A stretch of 11,183 bases of DNA from Rickettsiales bacterium (GTDB lineage Bacteria; Pseudomonadota; Alphaproteobacteria; Rickettsiales; UBA8987), in assembly GCA_028282625.1 (NCBI GenBank), contig JANQHP010000096.1, forward strand, positions 1 through 11,183, in the 5' to 3' direction. Below the pieces are notes generated by a model. The model was not told the DNA's origin and did no database searches. It saw only the letters and a program-made list of their open reading frames with translations. This document shows positions 6,586-11,183 of this stretch, in pieces (position 1 is the stretch's first letter; each line of letters opens with the position of its first letter). The position numbers and the translations under genes were made by a program.

Positions 6586-7029
6586 TTAAGCGGCGGCTTC
6601 TTTCTTTTCGCTCGGCTTGGCCGCATCTTTCGCAGGCGCTTGGCCGGCCTTTTCCGCCTTGGATTTTGTAAAGTCCAAACGCTCCTTGATGCGTGCGGCC
6701 TTACCAAAACGTTGACGCATGTAGTAAAGCTTCGCCCGGCGCACCACACCACGGCGCACCAGCTCAATGGCTTCCACACGCACGGAATACAGAGGGAACA
6801 CACGCTCCACCCCTTCGCCGTGGCTCACTTTGCGTACCGTAAAGGAGGAGTTTAACCCACGGTTCTTCCGCGCAATGCACACGCCCTCAAAGGCCTGCAA
6901 ACGCTCTTTGTTGCCTTCGACGATACGCACCTGGACGCGTACGGTGTCGCCGGCTTCAAACGCGGGGATCTTTTTGGTTTCCGCCAGTTTTTCAATCTGT
7001 GCTTGCTCAAATTGCTGTAATGCATTCAT
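6586..7029 (-). CDS. rplS: 50S ribosomal protein L19
   Basis: L19 sits at the interface between the 30S and 50S subunits. From the ATG at 7029 the protein is 147 residues and begins MNALQQFEQAQIEKL, the usual family N-terminus. Core motifs include FEAGDTVRVQVRI, QAFEGVCIARKNRG, FPLYSVRVEAIELV and the basic stretch RRAKLYYMRQR. The C-terminus carries an Ala/Lys-rich tail (after KERLDFTKS) that makes it longer than the roughly 115-residue E. coli protein; such tails occur in alphaproteobacterial L19. An ATG at 7044 overlapping the trmD stop as ATGA would add MKART, but the AAGG 8 nt before the ATG at 7029 and the family N-terminus favour the shorter form. The close spacing to trmD and leuC indicates cotranscription. 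Confidence 0.96.
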   Translation of the reverse strand: MNALQQFEQAQIEKLAETKKIPAFEAGDTVRVQVRIVEGNKERLQAFEGVCIARKNRGLNSSFTVRKVSHGEGVERVFPLYSVRVEAIELVRRGVVRRAKLYYMRQRFGKAARIKERLDFTKSKAEKAGQAPAKDAAKPSEKKEAAA

Positions 7030-7037
7030 GGTTCTTG

Positions 7038-7041
7038 CCTT
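7038..7041 (-). promoter_or_regulatory. Ribosome binding site that decides the rplS start
   Basis: AAGG on the minus strand lies 8 nt upstream of the ATG at 7029. It overlaps the end of trmD, so the rplS ribosome binding site is embedded in the trmD stop region. This supports the ATG at 7029 rather than the ATG at 7044. Confidence 0.55.
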
Positions 7042-7793
7042 CATGTTTTATTGTGCTGCTTTTGCACATATTGTTCCCACAAATCAGGCCTTCGTGCCTG
7101 CGTAATGGCTTCTGCCTGCTGCATCCGCCACGTTTTTATTGCCTCATGATCGCCCGAGCGCAGTGGGTCTGGTACCGACCTGCCTTGCCACAAAGCTGGA
7201 CGCGTATAGACCGGATATTCCAGCAATGGCGCCGGATTTTCTGCTTCTTCTGGCCCAAAACGAGAGGAAAAACTTTCTTCCTCCAGCGTGAGGGGGTTCC
7301 CTAATACACCAGGAAGCGTACGAACGCAAGCCTCAATCAGCGCCTGGGCCGCACTTTCTCCGCCGCTTAGGATAAAATCGCCCAGGCTCACCTCTTCCAT
7401 CCGATAATGGTCGATCACACGTGCATCCACCCCTTCATAGCGCCCACACAGCAACCCCACATGCGGGCAACCGGCCAGCTCGTCTACCAAGGCCTGGTTT
7501 AACACGCGCCCACGTGGCGAAAGATAAATCCACCGCGCCACCCCTTCTTGCGCTTCTATCGCCGGCCCCACCACATCCGGGCGCAGCACCATGCCCGCGC
7601 CTCCGCCAAAGGGGCGGTCGTCCACATTCTGATGCTTGTTGGTGGCAAAATCACGGATATTGCAGGTGTGAAGCTGCCACTGCGCACCCAGCGCCTTGCC
7701 GGTGAGCGCATGGCCCAGCACGCCGGGGAACATCTCTGGAAAAAGAGTGAGCACAGTAACGTGCCACGGGCTGGCAGGTTGTTGCTTAGGCAT
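7041..7793 (-). CDS. trmD: tRNA (guanine-N1)-methyltransferase
   Basis: TrmD methylates G37 at N1 in tRNAs that read CNN codons, using S-adenosylmethionine, and so prevents +1 frameshifting. It is a cytoplasmic homodimer of the SPOUT class with a deep trefoil knot. From the ATG at 7793 the protein is 250 residues, the normal length, and begins MPKQQPASPWHVTVLTLFPE. Visible family blocks are FGGGAGMVLRPDVV, LLCGRYEGVDARVIDHY and the knot segment EVSLGDFILSGGESAA, where the Asp of GDF corresponds to the catalytic Asp. PVYTRPALW and the C-terminal RRPDLWEQY follow. The reading frame is open further upstream to 7916, but that part lies inside rimM and shows no family similarity. The start overlaps the rimM stop by 8 nt, which points to translational coupling, and the stop abuts rplS. 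Confidence 0.97.
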   Translation of the reverse strand: MPKQQPASPWHVTVLTLFPEMFPGVLGHALTGKALGAQWQLHTCNIRDFATNKHQNVDDRPFGGGAGMVLRPDVVGPAIEAQEGVARWIYLSPRGRVLNQALVDELAGCPHVGLLCGRYEGVDARVIDHYRMEEVSLGDFILSGGESAAQALIEACVRTLPGVLGNPLTLEEESFSSRFGPEEAENPAPLLEYPVYTRPALWQGRSVPDPLRSGDHEAIKTWRMQQAEAITQARRPDLWEQYVQKQHNKT

Positions 7794-8316
7794 CGGGACT
7801 TGATTGGTTGGGTTCAGGTTGGACCCAGATATCTTCAGGTTTGACGAATACAAGGAAGCCTTGCTCGGTTTGCACTTCAGGGAAGGTCTCTTTGTTAAAG
7901 GGGTACATTTCTTCAATGGTGCTTCCCGCTTCGTTTAGTTGCAATTCCAGCACATCCCCCGCACCAAAATGGTGGCATGCCAGCACCTTCCCTACCACCT
8001 CACCTTCCGGCGTATGCACGCTTAAACCCTGCAAATGCTGGTAATAGTAGCTTTCAGGCTCTTGCAACACCGGCAGCACGGCCTCAGGCAGAAACAGGGT
8101 CTGCCCTCGCAGCCCTTCCGCCTCTTCTCGGCTGTCTACACCCTCTATCACCGCAAGAAACTGATGCTGATGCGGCTTTAGAGCAGTAATCTGCCATTTT
8201 TTACCAGATGGGTCCACAAGCGGATGCTCCGTCAAAAGCGCGCTATCTTCCAGCAGCAGCTCCAGCACAAGCTGCCCCTTTAGCCCATGAGCCCTACCCA
8301 GGCGCACCGCAGGCAT
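7786..8316 (-). CDS. rimM: Ribosome maturation factor RimM
   Basis: RimM binds the 30S head, near uS19, and assists late 16S rRNA maturation. The N-terminal beta-barrel starts with AVRLGRAHGLKGQLVLEL, the family signature (usually VG.I.G.HGL.GE). The PRC-barrel part follows, with YYYQHLQGLSVHT and GEVVGKVLACHHFGAGDVLE, then the C-terminal block KETFPEVQTEQGFLVF. The ATG at 8316 gives 176 residues, close to the 182 of E. coli, with a weak AGG 4 nt upstream. The reading frame continues to a TTG at 8364 that would overlap the end of pmbA and add 16 residues without family similarity; I consider that less likely. The gene is 34 nt downstream of pmbA and overlaps trmD by 8 nt. The customary rpsP is not upstream of it. 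Confidence 0.94.
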   Translation of the reverse strand: MPAVRLGRAHGLKGQLVLELLLEDSALLTEHPLVDPSGKKWQITALKPHQHQFLAVIEGVDSREEAEGLRGQTLFLPEAVLPVLQEPESYYYQHLQGLSVHTPEGEVVGKVLACHHFGAGDVLELQLNEAGSTIEEMYPFNKETFPEVQTEQGFLVFVKPEDIWVQPEPNQSSPDA

Positions 8317-8350
8317 ATGACCTGAAGGGGGTATCGTGTGTGAACGGTGT

Positions 8351-9724
8351 TTAGCTACCGGCAATTGTCATCTGCTCCACACGCAAAGTGGGTGCGTTGA
8401 TGCCATAATCAAACGCCAGATCGTTCGCCGGCGTGATCGTCTGAAGCATCGTCCGCAGATGGCTGGCAATCGTAATCTCATGCACCGGATAGGCGATCTG
8501 CCCCTGCTCAACCCAAAAACCGGCTGCACCCTGGCTGTAATCCCCCGTCACCTTGTTCACCCCCATGCCAAACAAGTCGGTAATGAGCAAGCCCTGCCCC
8601 ATCTCTGCCATCAGCGCGTCTTTGGAAAGCGTGCCCGCTGCCATATACAAATTGGTCGCGCTTGGTGAGGGCGGCGACGCAAGCCCGCGTGCCGCGTGGC
8701 CGGTGCTGCTCTGCCCTAAGCGTCGCGCGCTGCGGCTATCAAGCAGCCACGTTTGCAGTCTGCCCTCCTCATCCAGCAGGGCACGCTTGGCACACGCCAC
8801 ACCTTCACCGTCAAACCATTGCGAGCGCAGCCCTCGCTTTCGCAGCGGATCGTCGTATATCCCAACGCCTGCCGGGCAAATCACCTCGCCCATCGCCTCG
8901 CTTAAAAAACTGCTGCCGCGTGCCACCGCTTCCCCGTTAACGGCCGAGGCAAAGATGCCCACCAGCGAGCGTGCGGTGCGCGGCTCAAAGAGCACAGGAA
9001 AGCTCCCACTCTTGATTTTGCGGGGAGCAAGCCGCGCCACCGCACGCGTAGCCGCCTCCACTCCCACCGTTTCGGGTGCAGGCAAATCCTGGGCGAAACA
9101 GGTGCTGCGATAGGCGTAATCCGTTTCCATCCCGCCTCCTTCTCCGGCAAGCACCGCGCAGGAAAGACCATAATGGCTCTCTTCTGTGCCTTGCATAAAG
9201 CCCTGGCTCGTCGCAAGAAGGCTTTTGCTACACCCGTAGCTGGCTTCTGCCCCATCGGAATTGGTCACGCCCTCTACCGCACGCGCCGCCTCTTCTGCGG
9301 TTTCCGCCTGGGTACGACACCAATCCAGCGAAGGCTCACCCAAAGGGTCAAAAAGCTCCAAATCAGGTACCCGCTCTTCTTTAAAAAGTTGGCCTTCCTC
9401 CGCTAACCCGGCATAAGGATCCGTGGGGGCCGCACGCGCCATCGCCACGGCACGTTCTGCCGCCGTTTTTACGTCAGGCTTTTCCCATGAACCCATGGAC
9501 ACCAACGCCTGACGGTAGCCCTCTTTGTCCGCCACAAGCACACGCAAACCAAGACCGCGTGATTCCGCCCGTTCGCTATGCTCAGGTTTCCCCAAACGGC
9601 AGCTATAGGAAAGCGCGGTCTCATGACTGACCAGCACATCGGCCTCATCCGCGCCCATCTCTTTTGCAAGACCAAGCGCCTGCTCCGCCGCATCCACCAT
9701 GCGTGTATCCGTTTTATGTTCCAT
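8351..9724 (-). CDS. pmbA: TldE/PmbA family metalloprotease subunit
   Basis: PmbA (TldE) forms a heterodimer with TldD. The complex degrades unfolded peptides, matures some ribosomally made peptides such as microcins, and is linked to control of the CcdA antitoxin. The zinc-binding HExxxH motif belongs to TldD and, as expected for PmbA, is not found here. The 457 residues match the family (450 in E. coli). Visible blocks are ADEADVLVSHETALSYSCRL near the N-terminus, SSFLSEAMGEVICP and SQWFDGEGVACAKRALLDEE in the middle, and STGHAARG. The very typical C-terminal segment GVNKVTGDYSQGAAGFWVEQ is followed by AYPVHEITIASHLRTML. The ATG at 9724 lies 5 nt after the Cys-rich gene's stop; a second in-frame Met at residue 9 is an alternative. 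No tldD is present in the window. Confidence 0.95.
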   Translation of the reverse strand: MEHKTDTRMVDAAEQALGLAKEMGADEADVLVSHETALSYSCRLGKPEHSERAESRGLGLRVLVADKEGYRQALVSMGSWEKPDVKTAAERAVAMARAAPTDPYAGLAEEGQLFKEERVPDLELFDPLGEPSLDWCRTQAETAEEAARAVEGVTNSDGAEASYGCSKSLLATSQGFMQGTEESHYGLSCAVLAGEGGGMETDYAYRSTCFAQDLPAPETVGVEAATRAVARLAPRKIKSGSFPVLFEPRTARSLVGIFASAVNGEAVARGSSFLSEAMGEVICPAGVGIYDDPLRKRGLRSQWFDGEGVACAKRALLDEEGRLQTWLLDSRSARRLGQSSTGHAARGLASPPSPSATNLYMAAGTLSKDALMAEMGQGLLITDLFGMGVNKVTGDYSQGAAGFWVEQGQIAYPVHEITIASHLRTMLQTITPANDLAFDYGINAPTLRVEQMTIAGS

Positions 9725-9729
9725 CAGGT

Positions 9730-10611
9730 TTAAGGCCGGCTAAACATTTTTACATCCGGGTGAAAGGGTACAGGGATACTCTGGTCACTGCAACGGCAAC
9801 TTTGGATATCCTGGCTCCAGCAATGCAGGCTTGCCCCTTTGGTCGTACACCGCAGATGCGCGGCCGGGTTGTTGTTAATGCGTCGCTCAAGCGGCAACGC
9901 ACCGTACCATTGCAAAGCACTCACGCCCTCTGGCGGTGTGGCAAAGCGTGGCGCCACACCCAGCTCACGGTCCAGTTCACGCGCTCGCACTGCCGGACGC
10001 AAGCGTCCCCCAGGCCCCATCTGACGCGTAGTATAAACAGGCTCGCTTCGGTCGTAATATGCCTCCACCCCACCAAGGCAAGCCCGCTCCACACATTGCC
10101 AATAGGTCGCAAGCGGCGTTGCGCAGGCCTCCTGGCCTTGCGCGCAGGAAGCGTGCTGCCCGGCAGGAGCCTTACACACGAGATTCACACATAGCTGGTA
10201 GCGGGTTAGCAGATCCGCACATTCCACCTTGCCCGCCTCACAATGCGGGTTTACATCGATCGGTCTGGAACAGGTATCCTCCATACATTCCCAATAAAGA
10301 TCAGGCTGACGCTGCAACGCGCGGCATTTGCGCTGACCAATATCGCAGGCCTGCTTGCCCTCGCCCACCGAGCGCAGGGTAAACCATTCCTGACGCGCAT
10401 CTTGCGAAGAAAGCGCCTGCGGGCACACAAGTTCCATGCAACGCTGGTATTTGGCCGGGTCCCGTGCCAATGGCGCGCAACGCTCCACACCCTCCCCGCA
10501 GGAAGCCATCGATGCATCGGGCGCAGCCCACGCCGGTGCATGCGCCGCAAAAAAACCTAGGCAAAACAGGCTAAACACCACCACATAGCACCAGGGAGCG
10601 CGTATTGTCAT
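9730..10611 (-). CDS. Exported cysteine-rich protein with four tandem C-x6-C-x9/12-C-x4-C units
   Basis: I do not recognise a named family. From the ATG at 10611 (293 residues) it starts with a clear Sec signal peptide: MTIRAP, a hydrophobic core, then cleavage probably after AWA at about residue 29. Four tandem units follow with Cys at 38/45/58/63, 89/96/109/114, 124/131/141/146 and 156/163/173/178. In each, C-x6-C is followed by 12 residues in units 1-2 or 9 in units 3-4, then C-x4-C. Aromatic residues stand 2-3 positions before the third Cys (KYQRC, LYWEC, RYQLC, TYWQC). A linker rich in Arg and Pro follows, then a final cluster Cys255/264/272/274. Twenty cysteines in the mature, exported part suggest disulfide-bonded helical hairpins. 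A GTG at 10644 would extend the frame by 11 residues into lipA and would bury the signal peptide. It sits 4 nt after lipA and 5 nt before pmbA. Confidence 0.82.
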   Translation of the reverse strand: MTIRAPWCYVVVFSLFCLGFFAAHAPAWAAPDASMASCGEGVERCAPLARDPAKYQRCMELVCPQALSSQDARQEWFTLRSVGEGKQACDIGQRKCRALQRQPDLYWECMEDTCSRPIDVNPHCEAGKVECADLLTRYQLCVNLVCKAPAGQHASCAQGQEACATPLATYWQCVERACLGGVEAYYDRSEPVYTTRQMGPGGRLRPAVRARELDRELGVAPRFATPPEGVSALQWYGALPLERRINNNPAAHLRCTTKGASLHCWSQDIQSCRCSDQSIPVPFHPDVKMFSRP

Positions 10612-10615
10612 CGCC

Positions 10616-11183
10616 TTATGGCTTGCTTTTAAGGGCACGCGCACGGTTCTGCTTTAAACGCGCAAAATCCGCATCCGCGTGGTAGGAAGAACGGGTCAGC
10701 GGCGTCGCAGAAACCAGCAAAAACCCCTTGGCATAAGCCATTTCTTCGTAGGATTGAAACTCGTCGAGCGTCACGTAGCGGTCGATCGGCGCATGCCGTG
10801 GGGTGGGCTGCAGATATTGCCCAATCGTCAGAAAATCCACCTCGGCGCTGCGCAAATCATCCATCAGCTGGTAGACTTCCTCTTTTGTCTCCCCAAGCCC
10901 CACCATCAAACCGGACTTGGTAAAGCCGCTTGGCACCAGTTCCTTGGCTTTTTGCAGCAAGCGAAGCGAGTGAAAATAGCGCGCACCCGGCCGGATGGAA
11001 GGATACAAGCTCGGCACCGTCTCAATATTATGATTAAACACATCCGGACGGGCGGCCATCACAATTTCCAGCGCGCCTTCCTTCCCTTTAAAGTCGGGGG
11101 TAAGCACCTCCACCGTGGTGCCCGGCGCCTTGTGACGCACGCGCAAAATACATTCGGCAAAATGCTGCGCACCGCCATCGGAA
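10616..11183 (-). CDS. lipA: Lipoyl synthase, C-terminal part (cut by window edge)
   Basis: LipA is a radical-SAM enzyme that inserts two sulfurs into protein-bound octanoyl groups to make lipoyl cofactors for 2-oxoacid dehydrogenases and glycine cleavage. The visible 188 codons run to the stop and begin at SDGGAQHFAECI. Family blocks are VEVLTPDFKG, the ETVPSLYPSIRPGA region, TKSGLMVGLGET, VDFLTIGQYLQPT and RYVTLDEF. The C-terminal SSYHAD contains the Ser near the end that by family knowledge ligates the auxiliary [4Fe-4S] cluster. The CxxxCxxC radical-SAM motif and the auxiliary-cluster cysteines are beyond the right edge. The frame stays open to the edge without a start, so the gene is truncated only by the window. 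It is followed after 4 nt by the Cys-rich gene. Confidence 0.97.
   Translation of the reverse strand, partial: SDGGAQHFAECILRVRHKAPGTTVEVLTPDFKGKEGALEIVMAARPDVFNHNIETVPSLYPSIRPGARYFHSLRLLQKAKELVPSGFTKSGLMVGLGETKEEVYQLMDDLRSAEVDFLTIGQYLQPTPRHAPIDRYVTLDEFQSYEEMAYAKGFLLVSATPLTRSSYHADADFARLKQNRARALKSKP

Noticed and set aside
7794..7916. In-frame N-terminal extension of trmD (41 residues).
   Set aside because: It lies inside rimM in another frame and lacks TrmD similarity; the ATG at 7793 gives the normal family N-terminus and length.
8317..8364. TTG-initiated longer rimM.
   Set aside because: The extension overlaps the pmbA end and has no family similarity; the ATG at 8316 begins right before the conserved AVRLGRAHG block.
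8553..9113. Plus-strand open frame of 186 residues opposite pmbA.
   Set aside because: It is antisense to a well-supported PmbA gene and its Ala/Ser/Arg-rich translation is typical of a GC-rich shadow frame.
10612..10644. GTG-initiated longer form of the Cys-rich protein.
   Set aside because: It overlaps the lipA end and would place 11 residues before an otherwise normal signal peptide; the ATG at 10611 is 4 nt after the lipA stop.

Overview
The window looks like a chromosomal segment of an alphaproteobacterium. The evidence is the rimM-trmD-rplS-leuC gene order, which is common in that class, the metal-site signature of HemB (Asp/Ala type rather than the Cys3 zinc type), and the close match of LipA, PmbA and TrmD to their family patterns. 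I cannot resolve genus or order. An intact leuC argues against an extremely reduced endosymbiont. The secreted Sel1 protein, the secreted Cys-rich protein and the effector-like tyrosine phosphatase suggest a host-associated or predatory lifestyle, but this is inference.

Layout. (1) Positions 1-2414, minus strand: a compact run read hemB > secreted Sel1-repeat protein > rnhB (cut by the left edge), with a 1-nt stop/start overlap and a 4-nt gap. (2) Positions 2415-2589: a divergent intergenic region with a good hemB promoter whose predicted start of transcription falls at the hemB ATG, an imperfect dyad, and a weak promoter for the plus-strand gene. (3) Positions 2590-5094, plus strand: the only plus-strand gene, an 834-residue protein with a recognisable but divergent classical tyrosine-phosphatase-like domain (CX5R loop Cys335-Arg341, Q-loop Gln384) between unrecognised N- and C-terminal regions. 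(4) Positions 5095-5149: a short convergent spacer with a hairpin. (5) Positions 5150-11183, minus strand: a tight run read lipA (cut by the right edge) > secreted Cys-rich repeat protein > pmbA > rimM > trmD > rplS > leuC, with gaps of 4-34 nt or short overlaps.

Function. The minus-strand genes are mostly housekeeping: lipoate synthesis, ribosome maturation and tRNA m1G37 methylation, ribosomal protein L19, leucine synthesis, heme synthesis and RNA/DNA hybrid removal. Two lineage-specific exported proteins are embedded in these runs. The usual neighbours ffh and rpsP (before rimM) and leuD (after leuC) are absent at their customary places.

Most interesting items: the plus-strand phosphatase-like protein, a candidate secreted effector with an Asn instead of His before the catalytic Cys and an Asp before the P-loop Arg; and the exported protein with four tandem C-x6-C-x9/12-C-x4-C units, which I do not recognise as a named family. 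I see no tRNA, rRNA, CRISPR array, insertion sequence or attachment site.
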